Positions 7,015 through 14,658 of a DNA stretch of 23,275 nucleotides are shown piece by piece; the first letter of the stretch is position 1, and the number at the start of each line of letters is the position of its first letter. Origin of the DNA: JAUQQI01 sp042408785 (GTDB taxonomy: Bacteria > Chloroflexota > Dehalococcoidia > JAUQQI01); contig JBHOQU010000139.1 of the NCBI GenBank assembly GCA_042408785.1, positions 1 through 23,275 on the forward strand. Reading direction: 5' to 3'. A program made the position numbers and the translations under genes. Below the pieces are notes generated by a model. That model saw only the letters and a list, made by a program, of their open reading frames with translations. It was not told where the DNA came from and ran no database searches.

Positions 7015-10000
7015 TCAGGTGGTCAGGCGGCGGTAGAGGGCCGGAAGCCGCTTGGGCAGGGCGTAAATATTGCTCAGGAGCTCGTAGCCGATGTCCCCGC
7101 ACATCGACTTCAGGTAGTCGTGGCCCAGCTTGTCGATGGAGAGGCAGAAGGGGGTTATGTTGCGCTGTTTGGCCTCCAGCAGGGCCTTCTTCGTGTCGTG
7201 GATGGCGTACTGGCGCTCGGCCTGGGCCCCGGGGTCGTCGCCCACGGGCATCAGAAGCGGCCCCGAAAGGCCCTGAAGCAGGTAGCGGAAGTCGACGGGG
7301 TCCCGGCCGTAGTCGTGGTCCTGGGGCCGGCCGTCGCTGATGAGGAACAGGATCCGGGTGCGGGCCTCGGCCTGCTCCAGCTTGTAGATGGCGTGGCGGA
7401 TGGCCGTTCCCATCCGGGTGGCCCGGGCCGGGGCGATCCGGTCGATGCGGCCCTTGACCCGCTCGGAGAAGGGTTCGTCCAGGTCCTTGATGATGTAAAA
7501 CTCCACGTTCTCCCGGCCGTGGCCCGAGAACCCGTAAATCCCGTAGGTGTCCCCGATGGACTCTAGGGCGGTGATAAGTAGGACGAGGCTCTCCTTCTCC
7601 AGGTCGATGATCCGTTTGCCCCGCACCCGCCAGCCCCGGCTGGGGTCGGGGTCGCCGTACCAGCGGCCGCCGGGCTCGATGGTCTCGCCGGTGGAGGCGC
7701 TCATATCCAGCAGAAAGGCCACGGCGACGTCCCGCTCGACCTTGTTGCGGCGGGCGTAGACCTTCTCCGACGGCGCCTGGCCGGCCCGCCTTTCGAGGAC
7801 GGCCTCGACCACGGCGTCGAAATCCAGCTCTTCCCCGTCCCGGAGGCGCTTAACCTTGCGCAGAAGCTCCGGCCGGAGCATCTCGAACTGGCGGCGGATG
7901 TCGTAGACCACCGAGGCGTAAGTTCGGAGCACCCGGTCGAAGTAGCTGGGGCTGCCTTCCTCGACGGGACGCTGGCGGAGCCGGCACCAGGCCGGCCGGT
8001 AATCCCGGGCCCGGTAATCCCACTCGTCGTAGTAGAACCACTCTTCGGCCTCTTCAGGCTGGGGCTGGACCGGGGAGGTTCCGGCCCGGTTGGTGCTCTC
8101 GGCCTCGACCACCTTGACCAGCTGGGGTTGGGCCGGGTGCTCAACCTCGGCGCTCTTCTCCAGCAGCTGGTTGAGCTGGGCCCGCTGCTGGCCGTCGGCG
8201 GCATTCTCCCGCAGCTGCTGAAGGGTTTGAACCACCTCGGGCTTAAAGTCGCCCCGGTATTCGACGTCGGGGGGGCTCTCGTAGGGCTGTCCCTCTGAGC
8301 CGGCCTCGCGGTCTTCAGGCTCGGCGTTGGCCGACCGGAACTGGTTTAAAAGTTCGTCGAGGTCTTCCGGGTTCTGCTCGGCGTCCTCCGGCGGCTGGAC
8401 CTGCTCCTGCTGTTCGTTCTCCTGCCGGGGCTCGTTGGGGATCTCTTTGGCCAGGATGTAGAGCCGGATGGTGGCCTCCGCCGAGTCCTCCACCGCGGCC
8501 TCGGGCCGGCGGAGGCGATTGAGGATCCCCAGAGCCTGACGGAGACGGTCCGCATAGCGGGCGGGGAACTCCACGGCGTCCACCGCGTTCAGGCTGAAGA
8601 GGATGAGGGCTTCGACGAAGGCCTGCCTTAAGGGCAGGGCCTGCAGGGGTGGACGTCGGGCGGCAGACCACGCTTGAAGCCGCCCGTAGGCCTGCCGGAT
8701 GCCGGCGTATTCCCGGAGGACCCGGCTGTCGACTCGGGTGTCCTCAACCACGGTGAACAGGTCCCGGGCCAGCCGCCGGTCGGCGAAAAGGTCGAAGAAG
8801 CGCTCGAAGTCGCTTGCGGCCGGGCGGCTCCGGTGCCCGTCGCCGGCCTCCCCAAGCCGCGGCCTCAGGCTCTGAAAGATGGCGGCCGCGCGGTCGTAGC
8901 TGAACTCGAAGGTGCCGAATTCCAGGTGGGCCGTCTGGTGGGTGGCGTAAACCTTAAAGGCTTCAAAATTTTCGGCCTGGGTCGCAAAACTCCCCAGCCG
9001 GGAAGGCAGGTACACGGTGCGGCCCTCGGTGGTGGGCTTTTCGACGCTGGTCCAGCCGATGCCCCGCTCCACCAGTTCCTCGACGGGCCGGATTTCCAGG
9101 CTCCGTCCGGTGAGGGCCCGGCAGTAGAGCTCTAGAACCCCCTTGACGGACTCCAGGTCCAGACCGGGCATGAGCCGCCGGGCCGCGGCCAAAGCCCGCT
9201 GCGACTGCAGTCGGAAGTAGGCCAGGCCGGCCGCCTGATTCTGCTGAAGGAGGCCGACCCCCTCGGCCACCCAGGCGCGCAGGCCCTCGAGGGAGAGGGA
9301 ATCTAAGAGGCGGGGCCCGGTCTTGATGAACTCCACGGCCGCCGTCGGGGAGAGCCGTCCCACCTGGTCGGCCATGGTGAGGATCTCGCCCTGGGCATCG
9401 GGGGGCAGGGCGGCCAGGACTTCCACCCCCTCGGTGAAGAGGGAGAAGAGCTTTTCCCGGGCGTGCTCCGCCATTCCCGAAGCCAGCCTCAGGAAGGTGG
9501 CCCGGTGGGCCTGGGCCAGCTGCTGCAGGGCGCGGGGGCTTACCTCGAGCATGGGGCGGGTCGCCCGCCAGTTCAGGTCGGTGACCTGAACCGCCAGCCG
9601 CAGTAGGTCGTTGCGCAGGCCCGGCTCAATTTCGGGCAGAAGCCGAGGAAGGATCCCCAGGCACTGCGCCGCCAGGTCCTGGGAGCGGCGGGCCAGCCTT
9701 TCGGTCAGGGCCACCCCCAGCCGGACCCCCTCGGGGTCCAGCAGGCGGGAGAGGACCGGGGCCACGTCGATGAACTGGCAGACCAGGGCGGCGTTGGCCT
9801 GGGTGTTGCTGTAAAGGCGGGTTGCCAAGTAGCCGTGGTGGAGCAGCTCTTCGAAGTCCACCGCCCGGGCCAGCTCGGGGGTTCCCCGGATGAAGGCGCT
9901 GCACACCGGCTGGGAAAGGTGGCCCAGGCGCCGCACCAGTTGGGTCCACCGGATTAGCTCGGGCGGGGCCATAAGTTGGGCGGCCTGGGGGTAAACCCGG

Positions 10001-10182
10001 AAAAGCTCCAGGGCCGACTCCCAACCCCGGTAGGAGTCCCGGGCCAGTTCCAGGCCCGTCTCCCCGAGGAGCCGGGTCAGCTCCCCCCCTTCCCCAATTT
10101 GCCGGCAGGCCCGCCGGTACTCGGCGGCCAGCGAGGGCGAAATGGCGGCGATCTCGGCGTCCAGCTGGCTTTCGTAACCCAA
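7015..10182 (-). CDS. Large VWA-domain protein of the NorD/CbbO type
   Basis: A 1055-residue cytoplasmic protein. Residues 1 to about 330 are helical and repeat-like (HEAT-type in appearance). Residues 340-500 hold a conserved block with HQTAHLEFGTF (His415, His419) and VEDTRVDSR (Glu480-Asp481), resembling a metalloprotease core whose catalytic Glu is Gln416. Residues 600-740 are Glu/Gln/Pro-rich and probably disordered, followed by YYDEWDYRARDYRPAWC, a block I associate with NorD/CbbO proteins. The C-terminus is a VWA domain with an intact metal site: Asp826, Ser828, Ser830, Thr922/Thr926 and Asp950. NorD and CbbO act with a MoxR-type AAA+ ATPase (NorQ, CbbQ) to remodel or activate a target enzyme; no such ATPase, nitric oxide reductase or RuBisCO gene is in the window. 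Start: TTG with AGGGGG six bases upstream; an in-frame TAA lies two codons before it. The amidase gene lies 74 bases upstream on the same strand. The target is unknown. Confidence 0.85.
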   Translation of the reverse strand: MGYESQLDAEIAAISPSLAAEYRRACRQIGEGGELTRLLGETGLELARDSYRGWESALELFRVYPQAAQLMAPPELIRWTQLVRRLGHLSQPVCSAFIRGTPELARAVDFEELLHHGYLATRLYSNTQANAALVCQFIDVAPVLSRLLDPEGVRLGVALTERLARRSQDLAAQCLGILPRLLPEIEPGLRNDLLRLAVQVTDLNWRATRPMLEVSPRALQQLAQAHRATFLRLASGMAEHAREKLFSLFTEGVEVLAALPPDAQGEILTMADQVGRLSPTAAVEFIKTGPRLLDSLSLEGLRAWVAEGVGLLQQNQAAGLAYFRLQSQRALAAARRLMPGLDLESVKGVLELYCRALTGRSLEIRPVEELVERGIGWTSVEKPTTEGRTVYLPSRLGSFATQAENFEAFKVYATHQTAHLEFGTFEFSYDRAAAIFQSLRPRLGEAGDGHRSRPAASDFERFFDLFADRRLARDLFTVVEDTRVDSRVLREYAGIRQAYGRLQAWSAARRPPLQALPLRQAFVEALILFSLNAVDAVEFPARYADRLRQALGILNRLRRPEAAVEDSAEATIRLYILAKEIPNEPRQENEQQEQVQPPEDAEQNPEDLDELLNQFRSANAEPEDREAGSEGQPYESPPDVEYRGDFKPEVVQTLQQLRENAADGQQRAQLNQLLEKSAEVEHPAQPQLVKVVEAESTNRAGTSPVQPQPEEAEEWFYYDEWDYRARDYRPAWCRLRQRPVEEGSPSYFDRVLRTYASVVYDIRRQFEMLRPELLRKVKRLRDGEELDFDAVVEAVLERRAGQAPSEKVYARRNKVERDVAVAFLLDMSASTGETIEPGGRWYGDPDPSRGWRVRGKRIIDLEKESLVLLITALESIGDTYGIYGFSGHGRENVEFYIIKDLDEPFSERVKGRIDRIAPARATRMGTAIRHAIYKLEQAEARTRILFLISDGRPQDHDYGRDPVDFRYLLQGLSGPLLMPVGDDPGAQAERQYAIHDTKKALLEAKQRNITPFCLSIDKLGHDYLKSMCGDIGYELLSNIYALPKRLPALYRRLTT

Positions 10183-10213
10183 CCTTTACCCCCTACCGGG
10201 CGCTTCCCAACGG

Positions 10214-10228
10214 TTTATATCTATTTTA
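10214..10228 (-). promoter_or_regulatory. AT-rich -10-like sequences upstream of the VWA gene
   Basis: Within the 74-base gap between amidase and VWA gene, the minus strand carries TAAAAT (10228-10223) and TATAAA (10219-10214). They are 30-45 bases before the TTG start. No convincing -35 box sits at the right distance, so this is only a possible promoter. Readthrough from the amidase gene is the alternative. Confidence 0.3.
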
Positions 10229-10256
10229 ACCCATCCCGGCCGCGGCCGAGCAGATT

Positions 10257-11906
10257 TCACGGGCCGACCGGCGGCCGGCGGAGGTGCCAGTCGGTTACTC
10301 GCTGATAAGCGTCTCCGACCCGCAGGACGGTCCCCTCGTCGAAGGGTCGGCCGACAACCTGCAGGCCGATGGGCAGTCCCCGGCCGTCGAAGCCGCAGGG
10401 GATAACCAGGGCCGGAAGCCCCGCCAGGTTAAACGGGCTGCTTAAGCGGGTCAGGGTGCCCCGGACGTCGTATTCCCGTCCGTTGATTTCCACCCGGGCC
10501 TGGCCCAGCCGCGGGGCCGTCACCGGGACGGCCGGCATGACCAGGGCCTCCACCTCCCGGAGGACGTCCAGCAGGTGGCCCAGGATGAGCCGGCGGGCCC
10601 GCTGGGCCTGCAGGTAGACGGCCGCCGGTATTTTCAGGCCGAATTCCAGCCGGGCCCGGACGTCAAGCCCGTAGTCCGGGGCCCGTTGGGCCAGGAGTTC
10701 CCGGTGAACGGCCGCCGCCTCGGCCGTGATAACCACGGCGGCCGCCGCCCCGGCGTACTCGACGAAGGGCAGGGCCACCTCTTTTACTTCGGCGCCCAGG
10801 TCGGCCAGGACCCGGACGGCCTCCCGGACCGCCCCCTCCACCTCGGGGGCGACGTCGTCGAAGAGAAAGTTGGCCGGAACCCCAAGCCGCAGTCCCTGCA
10901 GGTTCCCCGTCAGGGCCGCGAGGTAGCCGCCGGCCGGCAGGTCGGCCGATGCGGGGTCGGCCGGGTCGAAGCCGGCGATGGCCTCCAGGATGGCCGCCAG
11001 GTCCCGGGCCGTGCGGGCCAGGGGGCCGCAGTGGTCCAGGGACCAGGCCAGGGGGAAGACCCCGGCCCGGCTCACCCGGCCGTAGGTGGGCTTTAGGCCG
11101 CTGACCCCGCAGAGGGCCGCCGGAATCCGGATGGAGCCGCCGGTATCGGAGCCGATGGACCCGTAGCCGATGCCGGCGGCCACGGCCACCCCCGACCCCC
11201 CGCTGGAGCCGCCGGGCACGTGGTCGGGGTTCCAGGGGTTGCGGGCCGGGCCGAAGTGGGGGTTGTTGCTGGTGACGCCGTAGGCAAACTCGTGGAGGTG
11301 ATTCTTGCCGAAGATGACCGCCCCGGCGGCCTTCAGCCGCCGCACCACCTCGCAGTCGGCCGGGGCCACGTGGTCGGCGAAGACCTTCGAGCCGGCCGTG
11401 TTCCTTACCCCGGCCACCGGAAAGATATCCTTTACCGAAAGGGGTATCCCGTGGAGGGGCCCCCGCCAGTTTCCGGCCGAAATTTCGGCCTCGGCGGCCC
11501 TGGCGGCCGCCAGGGCTTCCTCGGGCATGAGGGTGATGAAGGCGTTCAGTTCGGGATTGAGCCGTTCCGCCCGCTCCACCACCGCCTGAAGCAGCTCCAC
11601 CGGGGAGATTTCCCGGGTGCGCACCAGCTCCGCCGCCTCCGTGAGGGAAAGATAGCAGAGGTCGGCCGGGGTCTGAGGGCGGGGCGGGACGGGCCGGGCA
11701 GCCGGGCCCGGTCCGGGACCCGCCTGGACTTGGGGCGGGCGGGTCCAGACGAAGACGGTGGCGGGCTCGTGGTCGGCGGCCTCGAGCTCCAGCAGCCGCT
11801 CCACCGTGCGGCTCAGGCCCTCGACCAGCGGCCGGATCTCGGCGGCCAGCTCGGGCGGGACGCCGGCCGTGAGGCGGCTTACGATTTCCTCGGCGGGAAC
11901 GGACAT
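10257..11906 (-). CDS. Amidase-signature family amidohydrolase with extra N-terminal domain
   Basis: A 549-residue amidase-signature enzyme hydrolysing a C-N amide bond. The Ser-cisSer-Lys triad is Lys159 (PLSVKD), Ser234 (GGSSGGSG) and Ser258 (SDTGGSIRIPA); the 24-residue spacing between the serines matches malonamidase E2. The usual amidase start (YLSLTEAAELVRTREISPVEL) only begins near residue 85. Before it lies a helical segment (about 5-55, ending HEPATVFVW) and a Pro/Gly-rich linker. The segment resembles the small GatC/AtzG-like partner proteins of such amidases, here apparently fused. GatA of the tRNA amidotransferase is unlikely because no gatB or gatC is nearby and the C-terminus is that of a general amidase. 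The substrate is unknown. Start: ATG with GGGAGGT seven bases upstream. It is divergent from the PEP-synthase-like gene and probably the first gene of the amidase-VWA unit. Confidence 0.88.
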   Translation of the reverse strand: MSVPAEEIVSRLTAGVPPELAAEIRPLVEGLSRTVERLLELEAADHEPATVFVWTRPPQVQAGPGPGPAARPVPPRPQTPADLCYLSLTEAAELVRTREISPVELLQAVVERAERLNPELNAFITLMPEEALAAARAAEAEISAGNWRGPLHGIPLSVKDIFPVAGVRNTAGSKVFADHVAPADCEVVRRLKAAGAVIFGKNHLHEFAYGVTSNNPHFGPARNPWNPDHVPGGSSGGSGVAVAAGIGYGSIGSDTGGSIRIPAALCGVSGLKPTYGRVSRAGVFPLAWSLDHCGPLARTARDLAAILEAIAGFDPADPASADLPAGGYLAALTGNLQGLRLGVPANFLFDDVAPEVEGAVREAVRVLADLGAEVKEVALPFVEYAGAAAAVVITAEAAAVHRELLAQRAPDYGLDVRARLEFGLKIPAAVYLQAQRARRLILGHLLDVLREVEALVMPAVPVTAPRLGQARVEINGREYDVRGTLTRLSSPFNLAGLPALVIPCGFDGRGLPIGLQVVGRPFDEGTVLRVGDAYQRVTDWHLRRPPVGP

Positions 11907-12013
11907 CCGTCGGACCTCCCGGTGGGATTCTGGGAGAATTTTAAGCCGAAAGCCCCCCGGGCGGTAGGGGCTAAACTTTAATAGCCGTATGCTGCTGGCG
12001 GAGGTGCAAAGGT
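11907..12013. promoter_or_regulatory. Divergent intergenic region between amidase and RPH-like gene
   Basis: The 107-base gap between two genes pointing away from each other must hold the promoters for both unless transcription enters from further away. It has AT-rich stretches on both sides: TAAAAT on the minus strand near 11940, and TTTAAT or TATGCT on the plus strand around 11977-11992. None has a good -35 partner. A small inverted repeat, GGCTA (11969-11973) and TAGCC (11982-11986), brackets the plus-strand candidate. GGAGGTG at 12000-12006 is the ribosome site of the plus-strand gene. Confidence 0.4.
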
Positions 12014-14593
12014 ATGGAATTCGTTCACTGGCTTGGTGATGCCGCGCCCACGGTCCGGGCTCAGGTGGGTGGCAAGGCCTTCGCCGTCGACGGCCTCATT
12101 CGGGCGGGCCTTCCCGTTCCCCCGGGGTTCTGCCTGACCACGGCGGCCTACCGCCGGTGGGTGGAGGCGGGCCGTCCGGAGGCCATCCCCGCCGAAGTTG
12201 CGGCCGAGCTGAGGACGGCGGTGGGGCGGCTGCTGGGGTCGGACCGGGCCCCCGAGTTTGCGCCCCTTCTGGCCGTCCGGTCGTCGGCCACCGCTGAGGA
12301 CGCCCCGGCGGCCTCCTTTGCCGGCCAGCTCCTCACCCGGCTGGGGGTCCCCCCGGACCAGGTTGAGGCCGCCGTGCTGGCCGTCTGGGGCTCTGCCTGG
12401 ACCGGGGGGGTTCAGGCTTACCTGGCCCGGCTGGACCCCGGCGAGCTGGAGGTGGCCGTGCTTATCCAGCCGGTGGTTCCGGCCGAGGCCGCCGGGGTGG
12501 TCTTCACGGCCGACCCCGTGTCCGGGGACCCGGACCGGCTGGTGGTGAATGCCGCCTGGGGCCTCGGGGAGGGGGTGGTGGCGGGCCTGGTGAGCCCCGA
12601 CCACTGGGTTATCGATAAGGCCAGCGGCCGGATTTTAGAGGCTCAGGTGGCCGAAAAGGATCTGATGGTGGTTTTAGACCCGTCCGGCGGAACCCGCCAA
12701 GTGCCCACCCCGCCCCACCTGCGGGAGCGCCCGGCCCTCAGCCCGGAAACCCTGGGGGAACTTTGGCGGCTTGCCCGGCTCGTGGAGGAGGTGCGGGGGG
12801 CGGCCCAGGATATCGAATTTGCGGCGGCCGGGGGGAAGGTCTACATCCTGCAGGCCCGGCCGATAACCGCCCGGCCGGCCGAGGGCTGGGTTTCGGAGTT
12901 CGATTCGGAGACGGACCCGGACACTGTCTGGACGGCGGCCAACATCCAGGAGGTCCTCCCGGGCCTGGTGACGCCCCTGACCTGGTCGGCCATGCGGGAA
13001 AACCTCAACTACGCCTTCCGGAAGCCTTACCTGGAAACGGGGACCCTGCGCGACCCCAACCGGGTCTTCGTGGCCCATTTTTACAGCCGGGTTTTTCTCA
13101 ACGTGAGCGCCCTGCGGGAGGTGGCCTCCCGGGCCCTGGGGACCTCCCCCGAGGCGGTGGACGAGCAGTACCTGGGCCGGACCCACGGCCCGGACCGGCC
13201 CGGCCGGATTTTTGACTTTTCGAAGATTCCGGTCTATCTTTACACGACCCCGAAGATTTTCGCCTTCCTGCGGCGGACCCCGCGGGATGTGGCCCGGGCC
13301 GAGGCCCGGCTTCGGCCCCGCCTGGCCGAGCTCCGGGCCCGGGACCTCTCAGCCCTGGGGCCCGCCGACCTTCTGGCCCTTCGGGAGGAGCTCAACCGGG
13401 AAGTCAAAGAGGTCGGGGCCCTTCACATCTCCACCTCATCGGGGGCCAGCGTCTTCTTCGAGAGTCTCTTTCAGCTTCTGCGGTCCGTCTTCGGCGCCGA
13501 GGCCTACGCCCTCCAGGCCCGGCTCCTGACCGGCCTGGCCGAACTGCCCAGCGCCCGGCCCGGCCTCGAACTTTGGGAGCTGGCCCGCCTCGCCCGGCAG
13601 GACCCGGCCCTGCGCCTCGCCCTGCTGGCGCCGGACCCCTGGTCTGAGGTCAGGCGGCTGGAAAGCCCCCGGGCGGCCGAGTTCCGGGCGCGGCTGGCCC
13701 GGTTCCTGACGGAATACGGCCACCGGAGCGTGATGGAGGCGGAGCTGGCCGCCCCGGCCTGGGAGGAGGACCCCAACGCCGTCCTGGGACTGGTTAAAAA
13801 CTTCACCGAGCTGCCCCCTGAGGCCGCGCCGGACCGGGTGGCCCAGCGCCAGGCCGCCGAACGGCTGGCGGCGACCCGGCTCATTGAGGGCCGCCTGGGT
13901 CGGGTGCGCCGTTCGCTCTTCCGCTTCCTGCTGGGGCAGGCCCAGCTCTACGTGGTGTTGCGGGAGCAGACTAAGTCTTTGTGGATGGAGGTTACCCACG
14001 CCGTCCGGCGGATTTACCGGGAGCTGGGGCGCCGGCTGCATGGGTTGGGGGTTCTGGCCGACCCGCAGGATATCTACTTCCTGACGGTGGAGGAGGTTCG
14101 GGAGCTGGTTTGCGGGAGCCTCACGGCCGAGGAGGCCCGGGGCCGAATCGGGCGGCGCCGGGCGGAGTTTGAGCGCAACCGCCACCTGAGGCTGCCCGAG
14201 TTCTTCCAGGGCCGGCCCCGGCCGGCCTTTGCCGAGCCGGTCGTTCCGGCCGCCGCGGTCCTGCGGGGCATCCCCGTAAGTCCGGGGGTGGTGACCGGCC
14301 CGGCCCGGATAATCGTCGACCCCAGGCTCCAGCCCGAGGTCCGACCCGGGGAGATTCTGGTCGCCCCGGTCACCGACGCCGGCTGGACGCCCCTCTTTCT
14401 GGTGGCGGCCGGGCTCGTGGTGGACGTTGGGGGTCCCCTCTCCCACGGGTCCATCGTGGCCCGGGAGTACGGAATCCCGGCGGTGGTGAACGTAAAGCGG
14501 GCCACGGCCCTCATCCGCACCGGGCAGACGATTACCGTGGACGGGTCTCGGGGTGAGGTCTACATCCACAGCGAAGGGGGCCAGGGGTTATAA
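12014..14593 (+). CDS. PEP synthase-family dikinase of the rifampin phosphotransferase type
   Basis: An 859-residue protein with an N-terminal PPDK/PEP-synthase ATP-grasp domain (1 to about 290; VGGKAFAVDGL with Lys21, LAVRSSATAEDAPAASFAGQ, DIEFA and ILQARPIT). A middle helical domain (about 300-760, beginning NIQEVLPGLVTPLTWS) follows, and then a C-terminal phosphohistidine domain (about 765-855) with GGPLSHGSIVAREYGIP and the phosphorylatable His811. The C-terminal PEP/pyruvate-binding barrel of true PEP synthase is missing. This order and length match rifampin phosphotransferase (about 865 residues), where the middle domain binds the drug and ATP is split to AMP and phosphate. Relatives without a known substrate are common, so drug inactivation is only one option; phosphorylation of another small molecule is possible. 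Start: ATG with GGAGGTG upstream. The lonC-like gene follows after 65 bases with a likely promoter of its own. Confidence 0.82.
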   Translation: MEFVHWLGDAAPTVRAQVGGKAFAVDGLIRAGLPVPPGFCLTTAAYRRWVEAGRPEAIPAEVAAELRTAVGRLLGSDRAPEFAPLLAVRSSATAEDAPAASFAGQLLTRLGVPPDQVEAAVLAVWGSAWTGGVQAYLARLDPGELEVAVLIQPVVPAEAAGVVFTADPVSGDPDRLVVNAAWGLGEGVVAGLVSPDHWVIDKASGRILEAQVAEKDLMVVLDPSGGTRQVPTPPHLRERPALSPETLGELWRLARLVEEVRGAAQDIEFAAAGGKVYILQARPITARPAEGWVSEFDSETDPDTVWTAANIQEVLPGLVTPLTWSAMRENLNYAFRKPYLETGTLRDPNRVFVAHFYSRVFLNVSALREVASRALGTSPEAVDEQYLGRTHGPDRPGRIFDFSKIPVYLYTTPKIFAFLRRTPRDVARAEARLRPRLAELRARDLSALGPADLLALREELNREVKEVGALHISTSSGASVFFESLFQLLRSVFGAEAYALQARLLTGLAELPSARPGLELWELARLARQDPALRLALLAPDPWSEVRRLESPRAAEFRARLARFLTEYGHRSVMEAELAAPAWEEDPNAVLGLVKNFTELPPEAAPDRVAQRQAAERLAATRLIEGRLGRVRRSLFRFLLGQAQLYVVLREQTKSLWMEVTHAVRRIYRELGRRLHGLGVLADPQDIYFLTVEEVRELVCGSLTAEEARGRIGRRRAEFERNRHLRLPEFFQGRPRPAFAEPVVPAAAVLRGIPVSPGVVTGPARIIVDPRLQPEVRPGEILVAPVTDAGWTPLFLVAAGLVVDVGGPLSHGSIVAREYGIPAVVNVKRATALIRTGQTITVDGSRGEVYIHSEGGQGL

Positions 14594-14594
14594 T
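14565..14594 (+). promoter_or_regulatory. Candidate promoter for the LonC-like gene
   Basis: TCCACA (14565-14570), 18 bases, then a perfect TATAAT (14589-14594) that overlaps the TAA stop of the upstream gene. The ATG of the protease gene is 64 bases further, with GGGGAG at 14645-14650 as its ribosome site. The -35 box matches in 4 of 6 positions. Confidence 0.45.
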
Positions 14595-14658
14595 CCGGTT
14601 GTAGATGGCGGGGGCTTAACCCGCAAGTCGATGACCTTAAGCACGGGGAGTAGGCGAG

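Noticed and set aside
10257..11906. Calling the amidase GatA of the tRNA amidotransferase
   Set aside because: No gatB or gatC is nearby, the N-terminus carries an extra domain and the C-terminus is that of general amidases.
14205..14228. GGCCGGCC-type palindromes inside the RPH-like gene
   Set aside because: They lie within coding sequence for a Gly/Arg/Pro segment and are expected from the codon bias.
12014..14593. Calling the gene a canonical PEP synthase (ppsA)
   Set aside because: The phosphohistidine domain is at the C-terminus and the PEP/pyruvate-binding barrel that must follow it is absent.
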